Shown: in pieces, positions 1 to 11,300 of the stretch | How the letters are laid out: every line of letters starts with the position of its first letter | How positions within the stretch are numbered: position 1 is the first letter of the stretch | Source: Diplolepis rosae | Taxonomy: Eukaryota > Arthropoda > Insecta > Hymenoptera > Diplolepididae | Length of the DNA: 64,000 bases | Assembly (NCBI GenBank): GCA_030998225.1 | Contig: JAPYXD010000754.1 | Coordinates: 6,138,001 to 6,202,000, forward strand | Reading direction: 5' to 3' | The notes under the pieces: model-generated | Databases searched by the model: none | The model's input: only the letters and a program-made list of their open reading frames with translations | Told to the model about the DNA's origin: nothing | Translations under genes and position numbers: made by a program

Positions 1-1001
1 GAAACAGGAAATTCAATTTACTTGAGGCTCTATCGGCCTCAAGGAACACATTCTCATCATGACACTCGCGCTTCGCGCTCGATTTTCCGTATACATTTCA
101 GTATAACTTTTTAATAAATTACATGATTAAAAGAATTTACTTTCATCCACATATTTAAAAAGGAAAAACAATAGTAGACTTTATTTAAGGAAACGATTTT
201 GCAGAACAACGCTTATTTCGCATTTCACATATTTTGGTGAAAAAAATCGAATTTTTTCAATATTAAAAATCAAAACATAAAATATACATCCTGTCCCGAA
301 ATTTCTTTATCAGAATTTGTAGACCTCATTTAGGCAAACAATTTTCCATCTAAATGTTTTTTTTGTATCTCACATATTTTGTCTAAAAAATGGAATTTTT
401 TCATTTTTATCGTATTTTTTGGAATTGAAACGAAAAATATATCTTTTATCAGAAACTGTGTCAGACAAAATTTGTAGATCTTTTTGAAACGAACAACTTT
501 GTATTCTTACGTTTTTTTGGTATTTCCAATATTATTGTTAAAAAATTGAATTTTGGATTTTCAATAGTTTTTTTTTAATTAAAAAGAAAAATATGCATCT
601 TATGAAAAAATGTTATAATTAAAATTTGTAGGTCTTTATGTATTCAATAATATTGTATCATAACGTTTTTTCGTATCTCGTATAATTTAACTGGAAAATG
701 GAATTTTGATATTGACTTTTTTCGAATTTGAATATGCTGTAACATTTCTAATTTTGATTTAATCAAAAAATGTTATCAGGATAATTTTTAGAGATTTATA
801 AGCACTATCTAAAACCAGTATTGAAATTTTTGATTTTTTCAAAAAATTATTTTCAAAAACACAAAAGTAGTGCTCAACCCCTCAATTTTGATTGGATGTG
901 CCTGGTTAACGAACTTGTCCTTACTTTTTCGGCTCCGATAAAGTGTACCAAAGCTCAATTCAATCTGATAATTCTATCGAGAGTTATGCCGCACACGACC
1001 T

Positions 1002-1036
<35 letters not shown>

Positions 1037-1157
1037 CTTTCGTAAAAACCATTTTTTCTGACTCAGGGGGTCTCAAAACGTAAAGATTTGATGAAAATTT
1101 CGAAAGTCATTTTTCACATAAAACCAATACCTTCTCATCCATGATGAGAATGTAAAA
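1..1157 (+). repeat. Family A repeat, copy 1 (5' end beyond window)
   Basis: Lacks the GC-rich head because the window begins inside it. It opens in the block that in other copies follows the head: a CTTAAGGC-type stem (here mutated to cttgaggc), then acattctcatcatgacactcgcg. Four degenerate ~150-bp units follow, each with a variant of 'tctcacatattttg'. A CAGA run sits at about 1002-1035, then 'ctcagggggtctcaaaacg' and the terminal stem-loop ctcatc-cat-gatgag followed by aatgtaaaa. The apparent ORF at 821-1045 (…QTDRQTDRQ) is a reading of the repeat and microsatellite and is not a gene. The element class is unresolved: a shared 3' end could suit a non-LTR retroelement, while inverted acattctcatc/gatgagaatgt motifs suit a foldback. 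Confidence 0.8.
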
Positions 1158-2230
1158 AAAATTTAAATGACCGTTTTTACGAAAAAATTCAGTATTTTTT
1201 TATTGGTCGATATTAAGGGCTAAAATTTTAGTTGAGCCTTCTACTGATGTGTCTCTACAAGAAAAAAAAATAGTAATTAAGTGGCTTCTTAAAAAAGTAT
1301 ATTTATTCTAAGAAATGAAGGCTGAAATTTTGTGAAAAAATAAAACAGCATAAGTAGGACATGGCCTTAAGGCCATGGCCAAGTGACCAAGTCAGTCATC
1401 GAATTGATATTTTGTTGTCCCCATTTAAAATTAAAAGAAAGCATAACAAAATTGGGATTATTATTATTCTCTCTACCATTTCACAAAGTTTTAGAATGGT
1501 ATTTTATTTGCAAAAAAAGTTATGTAGGCGAAAAAAAAAATTGATTTTTTGGTCACGAGGCCCACCTAGGACATGGCTTTCATGCAAGTTTTCTTACCGT
1601 ATGCTCTTTAAACGCATTTTTCTCAAAACTATTTTTTTCGAAACTGTGACCACGATTACAAGAAAAGTATTTGATGAATCAAGCTGATTTTTGGACTGAA
1701 TATTCATTGAACATGCCTCTTCTTCCGTTTGGGTTAATAGATGTATTTTCATTTTTCGCACTTTTATAACTAAATAAACTATCGACAATAGGCCAAAAAA
1801 TTTACTTTTTTCTACAAATAGGTGCCATTTCGCTTTATTTGAAAATTTTGGAAAACGTATATTCTGAACGAAAGCCAAAACGCTACTGATTAAAACTGTG
1901 TTGCCCTTTTTTATTTCAGTCGACCTGGGATGCTAAAATCATGGTCACATTTTGGCTCCAACTCTCCGACAAGGTTACGTTCGAGGACTATACCGCGAAA
2001 ATTTTTTTTCGAACTTTTCATGTAAATATATTTTTTATCTTGAGGAATAAACGAACAACATTAAAAAAAAATAATTGTGATATCTTATGGCATTCTGTAG
2101 AAAAAAAATGTTAAATTTTGACCCGAAAACCGAGTCACAAAGTGGAAGTCCCCCTTAAATTCTTTACAAATGCTTAAATACTGAGCATATTCCCAAAAGT
2201 ATTTGATAATTTATCCTTCACATGCGTCAC
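1158..2230. other. AT-rich stretch, no gene seen
   Basis: No coding region recognised. At 1361-1380 the palindromic sequence atggccttaaggccatgg contains TTAA at 1367-1370 followed by GGCCATGG, resembling the terminus of the GGCCATGGATCAACC family (compare 5590 and 4401). It may be one end of an old element. The short ORFs on both strands (1361-1687, 1594-1878) overlap one another and show no recognisable domain. Confidence 0.4.
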
Positions 2231-2500
2231 ACGAATTGTGGCGTTTTGGGACACTATATATAATAGAAGGAGTGTAAAAGACCGAAGAGGTCAAAGAGGC
2301 GGAAGAAAAAAGGAAGGATCTCGTCTGAGGATATTGTATGACAAAGACACGAGTCACCTTTCGGTGTTTGCCACTCAACGTGGCGGTACGTGTGATGGTG
2401 AGTGGGAGGTGAGTAGGAGTGGGGGGATCGACGGGGTCTCTGGTCTACAAGAAGTGCACTGCTCGTGCCAGGGCTGTGCAATCTAGTACAAAAGAATGGC
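2231..2500 (+). other. GC-richer unique island, possible promoter and first exon
   Basis: Base composition rises sharply against the AT-rich flanks. A TATA-like box (ctatatataa) lies at about 2253-2262. An in-frame reading of about 82 codons starts at 2238, and two consecutive donor-like GGTGAGT sites lie near 2398 and 2409. A promoter with a short first exon is possible but unproven, and no protein family is recognised. The opposite-strand ORF over the same bases has equal length, so coding is not favoured. Confidence 0.2.
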
Positions 2501-2546
2501 AGAACGCATGGAGAAAATACGAATATAGTACATATTCATATATATA

Positions 2547-3065
2547 CAGTCCGCGCTCTCTATAGAACTGCCTCGGGCGGTTAGGGGAAGTGTTTTCTTA
2601 GAAAAAGCCTTCCCCCTCCACTCGCTATAGCGAGAGCGCTCGAATCACTTTTTACCTTCCTCAATAGGGCCATTCGAAACATAATAGTACAATAGTTGCA
2701 TACAAATTTATCGAAAGTATTAAATCAAAAAATCTAACCTTACATTTTTGACTTTTTTTTTTTTTAATTTTCAATTATGTTGTGCATTCAAATGTATAAT
2801 AATTAAATAATTTGTGAATTCTGTTACATAAACTTATGATTATCATTTTGAATTTGCAAAGTTGAAATTTCATTTAAAAATTATAAATCTGAAATCGTGA
2901 ACAAAATTTGAGCCCCTGGCAGTAAAAAGTAGACAAGTCTTATAATTTTGGCACTATTAAATACGGTGGAAATTAAATTCAACAGTGCACATGGTGGGGG
3001 AAGCGTCGAGTACAGATTAGGGGTTCAGGCCCTATTGAGGGCGGCCCTATAGAGAGCGCGGACTG
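2547..3065. mobile_element. TA-flanked inverted-repeat element (519 bp)
   Basis: The ends are cagtccgcgctctctata and its reverse complement. TA dinucleotides flank both sides (2545-2546 and 3066-3067), as expected for Tc1/mariner-type target duplication. Just inside the ends are GC-rich blocks (cctcgggcgg on the left, gggcggccc on the right) and a tatagcgagagcgctcg segment. The interior is AT-rich with no ORF, so it is a non-autonomous element. Confidence 0.75.
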
Positions 3066-3402
3066 TATGTAGGTATACATATTAAGTGCCTGATCTATGT
3101 TTCTACTTGCTTCGCAAGACGGCTTAACTTAAGTCTCAAAACTGAACTAAAATCTCAGACCAACAAAAGTGTTTCCTGTAGTGTTGGTGTATGGAAGCCT
3201 ATATGAATTTGACAGAATCTCGGGACGATTTATTCAAACAAAAGTCGAAAGCTGGAAAAAAAATGTTTTTTGTTTATTGCATCGAACTTATTTGTTGTAG
3301 AGGAAAAAAGTTTTGTTAAAAAATTTAGGCTTTACAAAGACCTACAAAACGATGGATCATACTTTAAGATGCATTTATTCTTTTACTTGAAAAATAATTT
3401 AA

Positions 3403-3862
3403 GGTAGTTTGTTCACGAAAATTAGACCTCAGGAAAAAGTAGATAATTTTGCTTTCAAGAATAGCAATATTATTTTTGAAGGGCTAATTTGAAAGAGAAA
3501 AGATTATTTTACATGAAAATAATTTGAAATGCAGAAAAATAATGCATTTAACAAATTTTATTTTCACCCAAACTTTTTTCCTTATGGCTTCATACTAAAT
3601 TTTAAAAAATGATGTGATTCCAATAAATCACGGATCATTTTAATAAAAAAAAATTCTCTACAACTTAACCGTTTGCAATTTTCTAAAATGAATAAATTAT
3701 TACTAAATTCAGCAATTGGTTTATAAAAATTTTGTTCTGGAAAATTGACTTTTAATGGTTTTAATGGTTTCAGCCATTCTAAAGCCAATTATCTAACATT
3801 ACAAATATTAAAGAATTTATTTCCAAAAATTGGGAACGGTAAAGTTGTAAAATGTAAGAAAA
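3403..3862. mobile_element. TTAA foldback MITE, right end missing
   Basis: The left end follows TTAA (3399-3402) with ggtagtttgttcacgaaaa, matching the complete copy at 11765-12429. The left arm and centre (tgatgtgattccaataaatc, ctctacaacttaaccgtttg, cagccatt) are present. The right arm stops soon after the mirror motif aattgggaacggtaaag. It is fused there to sequence related to the family A internal unit in reverse orientation (tttatttcaaagagatc). The overlapping ORFs here are repeat-derived. Confidence 0.75.
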
Positions 3863-4380
3863 AAAAATTGTTTATTTCAAAGAGATCCTACAAATTTCCT
3901 GGTGACCATTTAGAACACCGAGCGCAAAGCGCGAGATCCATATATTTCGGAGCTCGAAGCACGATGACTGAAACGCACGTCCCAGACGCGCTTAAATTTG
4001 TACTTTTTATGATTTGAAACAAGCAGCATTAAATTCTTCTTCGCGGCTTAAAAGATATTTCAGTAAAGTTTCCACTAAAGTGAAAAAATAACCCATTTTT
4101 AGTTATTTCATTCGTGAAATTTAACTGATTTAAATTTAGAGAATAACTTCAAAATTCTAAATATTATACAATTATTTTCATAACGCGTGCCTAATATGAA
4201 ATATTTCAATTTTGAAGACATGCAATCCGACCCACTAAAAACAACGAAAATTGGATTTTCTATACGAAAGAGACGTAAAAGAAAGAGTAAAGTGAATCTG
4301 TCTTGTATACAGGAAATCAATCTTAATTATTAATTTTTGAACAACCTTGCAGAGTTGTAACTGCAATTACCGACGCCCCG
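3863..4380. other. Reverse family-A fragment and unique AT-rich DNA
   Basis: Begins with reverse-orientation family A-like unit sequence (compare 22310-22360). A short GC-rich patch at about 3916-3990 (ccgagcgcaaagcgcgag, then ggagctcgaagcacg) resembles a decayed family A head. The remainder shows no recognisable feature. Confidence 0.35.
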
Positions 4381-4405
4381 TTGTCCGGTTGATCCATGGC
4401 CTTAA
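4381..4405 (-). mobile_element. Solo terminus of GGCCATGGATCAACC (TTAA) family
   Basis: The sequence ccggttgatccatggcc followed by TTAA (4402-4405) is the reverse complement of the terminus that starts the complete element at 5590. The body would therefore lie to the left. A possible opposite end with TTAA then GGCCATGG is at 1367-1378, but the intervening 3 kb holds other nested elements and the pairing is unproven. Confidence 0.5.
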
Positions 4406-4744
4406 AGTTACTTCATATGGGGAGTTACTATCGTAAAAAAGAATTGCGCACTTAATTTGGTATCTCGTGTAGAAAATAGTCGTTGCACTGTTATAGTTCA
4501 GTTTAAAACCCTAGAGGTATTAGACCGGCGGGTCATAAAGAGTCTGTGTTGGCACTAATAGCCGCAAATGTAACTTTTTGGTCAACTAATCACTAGAGTG
4601 ATTATCTAGATTTAAAAAAAATGAATAATCAAATAATTTGCCTTCTATACCATAAAATACTGGTTATAGCTTTATAAACTCGAATAAAAATATTTTTTAA
4701 ATGATACAATGTGTACCAAAAAAAACTGATGGGAGGCCGCAATA

Positions 4745-5473
4745 CAGTGTTGCCAGATTAGGGGTTTTTCCGACTAGATTCAGGGGATTTTTGGTGCTTC
4801 AGTGGGAAATTTAGGGGGAGAAATTCTTTAGCGGGAAAATTTAGTGGTTTTTTTTTATTCAGGGTTTTTTTAGGGGTTTATCTTATTTTATTTTAAAATC
4901 TCTAATATCCTCCAATCACCGTAATTGTTTAATTTGAAATAAGCCAAGTGATTGGTTGTACTTCCTAGGCGAGTATTAACGCTCAATTTCATTGGTTTAA
5001 TGTACACATTTTCCAAAAATTACCAAAGCACAAGTAAATTATAACTGTTCTTTCCTTTAAATAGTCAATAAAACTTCTTGAAAAAAGAACCATATTTATA
5101 ATATTCTTTGATTTTATCAACACTTTTAAAGACATTAGCAGCGATTAAATATTAATCAATATAATTTCTCATTATTTACTGTTTCGAAATAAATTCCTAA
5201 TTTTAAAAACGCGTGTCATTAAACGTTAGGTCGGCACATCTACCAAAAGCGAGCGTTCTCGAATTTCTTCAGAAATTCCTTTGAAATTCTTTCTTTTTCT
5301 TAAAAAACAATATATACAGAGCGTTTAAATGTTGAAAAAAGAAAATTTTATCATGTACATATAAGAATATAACTATTAAAAGAAAAAATTTCAGGATCTA
5401 GTAGAATTTTTTTTTTTAGTGGAAAATAGGAACTAATCTAGGGGGAAAGCGACTCAGACATCTGGCAACACTG
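4745..5473. mobile_element. hAT-type MITE with perfect 8-bp TSD
   Basis: The terminal inverted repeats begin cagtgttgccagat on both sides. They are flanked by a perfect 8-bp direct duplication, ccgcaata, at 4737-4744 and 5474-5481. An 8-bp duplication and a CAG-type terminus are typical of hAT elements. Length is 729 bp with no transposase, so it is non-autonomous. Inside the left end is a run of 'aggggttttt/agggggag' motifs. Confidence 0.85.
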
Positions 5474-5589
5474 CCGCAATACATCTCAAAAGGATTGAGT
5501 TTTCTCTAAAAACTTTGAACACAAAAGTTGCTGGATTAAAATTAATATTTATTTAATTAAACTTAATTATAGGGTCTTATCAGGCTTAA

Positions 5590-5928
5590 GGCCATGGATC
5601 AACCAGTAAAGCTGACTAAAGCAATAAATTCAGTTCCCCCATGATTTTTCCACAATAATGAACTTTTTTAGCTCAAACTTCAGTACATAATAAAGGACAT
5701 ATTAGAGGATGGATGCAGACTAATTAGTTTTTAACAATTAAAAAATGTTAGTTTCGGTAAAACAGGAATAATTTTTTTTATTGTTTATAACTAATTAGTC
5801 TACATCCATCCGCTAATATATCCTTTATTATGTACTGAAGTTTGAGCTAAAAAATTCATTATTGTGGAAAAATCTTGGGGAAAACTGATTTTATTGATTT
5901 AGTCAGATATACTGGTTGATCCATAGCC
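5590..5928. mobile_element. TTAA-flanked foldback element (339 bp)
   Basis: TTAA (5586-5589) precedes ggccatggatcaaccagta, and the right end is the near-perfect reverse complement followed by TTAA (5929-5932). The arms run about 150 bp and differ at few positions (for example catgg against catag). Only a short AT-rich loop lies between them. TTAA targeting is shared by piggyBac and Kolobok elements, and which applies cannot be told from the ends alone. Confidence 0.85.
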
Positions 5929-6239
5929 TTAAAAAGAATTTTTTCAAAATGACAACATTCTTTTTTTAATGAATATTTTGGTTCGGCACAATTTTTTGCG
6001 TGCAAATACAATATCCAAACAGGCGGGGCATAAATTCTTAAAGAAAATCATATTTAAAATTATTTAACCATTTTTAAAAATATTTTCTAATCTCTTCCAC
6101 CAATTTTTAATTTTTTCATATTTTATAAATGAAACAAGAGAAAAAAAGTCATGTGATTTGATATTCATAAATCTAAAAAGTATGAATATGTGAATAATGG
6201 TAATTTAGAAAATATTCGAAGGATTGAAATATAAAAAAT

Positions 6240-6395
6240 CTGCCCGCTTCGCGGGCACATTCTCATCGCGCGCTTCGCGCGCAGCTCGCTTCGCTCGCAA
6301 GCTTGAGCGCGCCTAGGACGCGCGATTTGATCGTCGCGCTTCGCGCTCCGATCTTTCTGGACCTCGCGCTTCGCGCTCGGTCTTGTGCTCTTCGC
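6240..6395. repeat. GC-rich hairpin head of family A copy 2
   Basis: A block of consecutive short palindromic words in otherwise very AT-rich DNA: cccgc-ttc-gcggg, cgcgc-ttc-gcgcg, cgcgcctaggacgcgcg and repeated cgcgcttcgcgctc. The same block recurs at about 11310-11465 and 15869-16025 with few substitutions. Each word folds into a small stem with a TTC-type loop. Confidence 0.8.
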
Positions 6396-6701
6396 ATACA
6401 TTTAAGTTTATTTTTTATAATTTAATACTGAAGCTCAAACCAATTTTATAATATTAAAGATGATGTGAATTACTCATTTTCTTAAATTCACTAAATTTCT
6501 TTTTCAGTTTAAGTGCAACAGGAAATTCAATTTACTTAAGGCTCTATCGGCCTTAAGGAAATCATTCTCATCATGACACTCGCGCTTCGCGCTCGATTTT
6601 CTGTATACATTTCAGTAACTTTTTAATAAATTACATGATTAAAATAATTTATTTTCTTCCAAATCTCTCAAAAAGAAAAAATAATCGTAGACTTTATTTA
6701 A

Positions 6702-7192
6702 GGTAGTTTGTTCACGAAAATTAGACCTCAGGCAAAAATAGATAATTTTGCTTTCAAGAATAGCAGTATTATTATTGAAGGGCTAATTTGAAAGAGAAAA
6801 GATTGTTTTTCATGAAAAAAATTTGAAACACAAGAAAATAATGTTATTAATAAATTTCATTTTTGCCCAAACTTATTTTCTTATCGCTTCGAACCAAATT
6901 TTTAAAAATGATGCGATTATAATAAATCACGGTTCATTTTTTTAGGAAAAAGATCCTCTACAACTTGACCGTTTCCGATTTTTGAAAATGAATTCTTTAA
7001 TGGCTGAAATTATAAAAAAAACAATTTTTCAAAACAAAATTTTTATAAACAAATTGCTGTATTTGATAATAATTAATTAAATTTCAAAAATAGGAAACGG
7101 TCAAGTTGTAGAGAATCTTTTTTCTAAAAAAATGAACCATAATTTATTAGAATCGCATCATTTTCAAAAATTTGACTCGAAGCGATAAGAAA
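6702..7192. mobile_element. TTAA foldback MITE inside family A copy 2, truncated
   Basis: Inserted at TTAA (6698-6701) in the host motif 'gactttatttaagg'. The left arm and centre are complete. The right arm ends near 'tttgactcgaagcgataag', where it joins host sequence (aaaatcaaaacataaaat). It occupies exactly the same host site as the complete MITE in copy 3. Confidence 0.85.
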
Positions 7193-8075
7193 AAATCAAA
7201 ACATAAAATATACACCCTGTCGAGAAATTTTTTAATAAGAATGTGTAGACCTCATTTAGGCAAATAATTTTTCATCTATACTTTTTTTATGTATCTCATA
7301 TATTTTGTCTAAAAAATGGAATTATTGAATTTTAATCGTATTTTTTGGAATTGAAACGAAAAACATATGTTTTTTCATAAACTGTGTAAGACAAAACTTG
7401 TAGATCTTTTTGAAACGAACAACTTTGTATTCTTACGTTTTTTTCGTATTTCACGTATTATTGTTAAAAAATTGAATTTTGGATTTTCAATAGATTATTT
7501 TTGAATTAAAAAAAAAATATGCATCTTGTGAAAAAATGTTACAATTCAAATTTGTAGGTCTTCATGTACAAAATAATATTGTATCATAACGTTTTTTCGT
7601 ATCTCGTATAATTTAACTGGAAAATGGAATTTTGATATTGACTTTTTTCGAATTTGAATATGCTGTAACATTTCTAATTTTGATTTAATCAAAAAATGTT
7701 ATCAGGATAATTTTTAGAGATTTATGAGCACTATCTAAAACCAGTATTAAAATTATTAATTTTAAAAAAAAATTATTTTCAAAAACACAAAAGTAGTGCT
7801 CAATCCCTCAATTTTGATTGGATGTGGCTGGTTAACGAACTTGTCCTTACTTTTTCGGCTCCGATAAAGTGTACCAAAGCTCAATTCAATCTGATAATTC
7901 TATCGAGAGTTATGCCGCACACGGCCTACTACAGACAGACAGACAGACAGACACTTTCGTAAAAACCCTTTTTTCTGACTCAGGGGGTCTCAAAACGTAA
8001 AGATTTGATGAAATTTTCGAAAGTCATTTTTCACATAAAACCAATACCTTCTCATCCATGATGAGAATGTAAAAA

Positions 8076-8960
8076 TGGAAAAATTGTTTTGAATTTCAAA
8101 TATTTAAACTTCGAGCATCATATGCATAATTTTTTTAAATTTACATGATTTTTATAGAAATTTCTACCTTATAATTCTATATGAATTTTAATTCAAAGTT
8201 TCTTGGATATGTAAAAATTACAATTACACGTTTTCTCATTATAAGTGACCACATCCTGATTATTAACCAACTCCCATAACACTGTGTATATTTTAATTAA
8301 ATGTATTATTTCTAGTCCTCATTAAAAAAATTCATTATCTGATACAACAGCTTTCTGAATGGATGATTTTATTACTCTTTGATTGAAGGATATATAGTTT
8401 GAGCTAGACAATTAAATATGATGCACAAATAAGAACTTCAACCGCTGTTTCACTTTCAAACTACCGTTTATAATTTGCCATTTAAAATACCACTAAATTA
8501 GATTTGAGAAGTAAATTTAAAATCCAATCTGTCATTTCACAATCTAATTGAAATTTAATGTATAAAAATATATCTTGTGTAAAATTAAATTTAATATCTT
8601 TAAGATACTATAAAACAGCGATGTTCAGTTATTCAAAATCAAATATATGAAAGCAATAAACAAAAATACACACAGATTTTGTAATCAATAAGAAAGTGTT
8701 ACACACTTTGAGTAATTTTTTATGTTTCTATATAGTTGTAAAACTACGGAATATTTTCTCACGAATGTTTTAAACTCTCATTAATAAATACCTCCTCATA
8801 GTCAAAATTTGCAATTTATGTTAAAATAATCTATTTTACATTATTTTTATTCGAATTTTCGTTTTATGAATTAATTATATTAGGGAAATAATTTTGTACA
8901 CAAAAAATATAATAATGATCAATGTTAAAGAATTTGGAAGGAATAAATTTTGCTTTATGC
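8076..8960. other. Unique AT-rich stretch, nothing recognised
   Basis: No inverted repeat with target duplication, no coding pattern and no tandem structure is apparent in this stretch. Confidence 0.5.
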
Positions 8961-8964
8961 TTAA

Positions 8965-9525
8965 GGTAGCACAAAATTCCTCGGGAAAAAATAAATTATT
9001 TTGCTTTGCTTTGCTTTATTTTTTGCCCGAACTTTTGTTCTTATTGTTTCGAGAGAAATTTTAAGAAATGATGCGATTCTAACAAATCACGGATCATTTT
9101 TACAGGGAAAAAAGTCTTTACAACTTGACCCTTTCCAATTTTTGAAAATAAAGTCTTTAATAGCTGAAACCATCAAAAAACAATTTTCTCAAACAAAATT
9201 TTTATAAACAAATTGCTGAATTTGATAATAATTGATTTATTTTCAAAAATTGGAAACAGTCAAGTTGTAGAAAATCTTTTTCCCAAAAAAATTATCCGTG
9301 ATTTATTAGAATCGTATCATTTTTTAAAATTTGGCTCAAAGCAATAAGAAAACAAATTCGGACAAAAAAAAAAAATTATCAATAAAATTATTTTTCTGTG
9401 TTTCAAATTTTTTTCTTGAAAAATAATATTTTCTCTTCTTAACGATTCCTTTAATAGATATTGTAATTCTTAAAAGCAAAATTATTTATTTTTTCCTGAG
9501 GCATAATTTTTGCGAGTGCAGCACC
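8965..9525. mobile_element. TTAA foldback MITE, complete but diverged
   Basis: TTAA (8961-8964) followed by ggtagcac, and at the right gtgcagcacc followed by TTAA (9526-9529). The core motifs of the family (tgatgcgattctaacaaatc, tacaacttgacc, cagtcaagttgtag) are present on both arms. At 561 bp it is shorter than the 665-bp copies, because of deletion in the left arm. The ORF at 9001-9207 lies wholly in it and is not a gene. Confidence 0.8.
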
Positions 9526-9529
9526 TTAA

Positions 9530-10888
9530 GAAACAGTGTATTTTACCTCATAATTGTTTATTTAATAATCGATGACAGGAAGAAAAGTGTAGAAAAAAAT
9601 TCAGGTTAAATATTTTAAGGAATAAAAACAGCTCTGCAACATCAGATTAAATTGCAAAATTTATTCAAAACGGAAACAAATAAAATACAAAACTCTAAAT
9701 AAATATTGTTAAGTAAACCATTTTAATCTGAATATTTTTAAATCTTCACTTTTTTTCCCGAAATTAGTTACAATTAACAGTGACAATAGTTTCCTTGATT
9801 TTATGAATAATTCCTAAAAATGTTCATTTTTGAGCTTGGAACAATAAGGGAACATCATTAAAAGCTATTTTTTTTATTCTACCCACAAATCACAATTTTC
9901 AATCAATTTTAATCACTAAGAGCTCATTTTGTTCTATCAAGTTTTTTTCAACTTATAATCGTTGATGTCTATTAAAATTTCATTAATCAAAAGTTAAGCC
10001 TCTGATTTGATGGTTTAAATCAGATTGCAATGACGTTTTGTAGGTAAAATAAAATAAAAGCATTTTGAAGTAAAATAATTATTGTCAAATAAATAGTTAT
10101 GATTTAAACTATTCTTTTTTTAGGGCAAACATAAGACATCTGCAAAATTTGTTACTATTGATTATTATTATATTCTTCCACCTTTCACAAATTATTGTTT
10201 AGTTTGATGTTACGTGAACTTTGAAACTGATATATCAAATTTCCATTGACGAAGATGGACTATTAGATATGGATTTAACATTACTTATATGTTCTCGTCA
10301 CGCTCTTTAAGAATGGTTGCTCAAGCTTGTCGAAGCTTGCACAAGTAGCAAGATGCAAGTCAAGTAAATCAATTCTTGTTCTATAGGTATACATATCGTA
10401 TAAAGATTTCTAATTGCATAGATACGATTGCATTCCAAGCCAAATTAAGAAAAACATATTTTATCTGCGCTTAAAAATTAACATATTAAAGCTAATTGAA
10501 AATTTCGATTTATAACTTGTTTAGTCAAATAAAAATCACTTTTTATGCAATTTTCATCAAAGGCGAATTTTTATTCACTTGAAAAAATATTTAGTTAAGC
10601 CAACCGAAATTTGTGTTAGGTGATCAAAGATGGTTAATTTGGTAGGATTTGGTTGAATGAAACACATATTTTAGTTAATTCTATCAAATTTTGAAAGTTT
10701 GTAAATTTGTAGTTTCGTGATCGGGGTTCGAAAAATTGATTTTTTTTTCACATATTTCGAAAGTATAACATATTGAGAGTATACTGTAAATGTATACTGT
10801 AATTAGTGTAAGTACACATTTTTTATAAGAAATCTAAAATCAAAACTTTAAACGCATTTTTTTCGAAATAAGATTTTTGTAAGCGGTG
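9530..10888. other. Unique AT-rich stretch, no gene seen
   Basis: Mostly low-complexity AT-rich sequence. At 10590-10680 there is a degenerate patch of 'ggttgaat/aattaacc'-type words like the patch at 22980-23150, without identifiable termini. No coding region is supported. Confidence 0.4.
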
Positions 10889-10890
10889 CA

Positions 10891-11163
10891 CTTTCTAAAT
10901 CTGAATCAGTCAAAATCTACTGATTATCAGTGAAATTTGACTGATTCAAATAGCTAAAAAGAGGTTATTGCGAATCAATCAAATTTCACTGATTTCTTCA
11001 GTGAAAAGTAACTGATTTAACAGTGGAAAATATTGTTTCAACTAATTAAACAGTGAAAATTAACTGATTTAACAGTGAAAAATATTGTTTCCACTGATGA
11101 TTCAATGAAAAGGCAAAACACTGATTCAATTAGTGAAAATTTCACTGATTCAGATTTAGAGAG
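10891..11163. mobile_element. Family S MITE (CTCTCTAAATC ends)
   Basis: Ends ctttctaaatctgaatcag and its complement ctgattcagatttagagag. They are flanked by CA on both sides (10889-10890 and 11164-11165), consistent with a 2-bp duplication. The interior is built almost wholly from the words aatcagtg and cactgatt in both orientations, plus one 'agctaaaaagaggtta' segment found in every full copy. It has no ORF. Confidence 0.8.
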
Positions 11164-11300
11164 CAGGTGATTAAAAAAATTCTATCCAACCGAATGCTTT
11201 CATTTTTACACATGCTATTCTTCACAATAATGGCTCCTTCGGGTATTAAAATTACTTAATTATAACAATAATTTCTTTTTTTTTTCACCGATATTCAATG

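Larger units (their letters stand above)
6233..8075 (+). repeat. Family A repeat, copy 2, carrying a TTAA MITE
   Basis: Full-length at both ends. It starts aaaaaatctgcccgc and the GC-rich head spans about 6240-6395. The cttaaggc-tctatcg-gccttaag stem-loop lies at about 6535-6557. A TTAA MITE interrupts the first ~150-bp unit at 6702, and the MITE's right end is deleted so that host sequence resumes near 7195. The CAGA run is short (about 7931-7951). The end is the ctcatc/gatgag stem-loop. The minus-strand ORF at 6165-6401 is the GC head and is not a gene. Confidence 0.85.

Noticed and set aside
1367..4405. A 3-kb TTAA element spanning from the ggccatgg at 1371 to the end at 4401
   Set aside because: The left sequence diverges after GGCCATGG (ccaagtgacc instead of atcaacc), so the pairing is not supported.
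6165..6401. Arginine-rich ORFs on either strand of the GC heads (also 11285-11470 and 15717-16055)
   Set aside because: They arise from the hairpin-rich GC block of family A. The frame is open only because GC-rich sequence lacks stops, and the strand and frame carrying the longest ORF change between copies.
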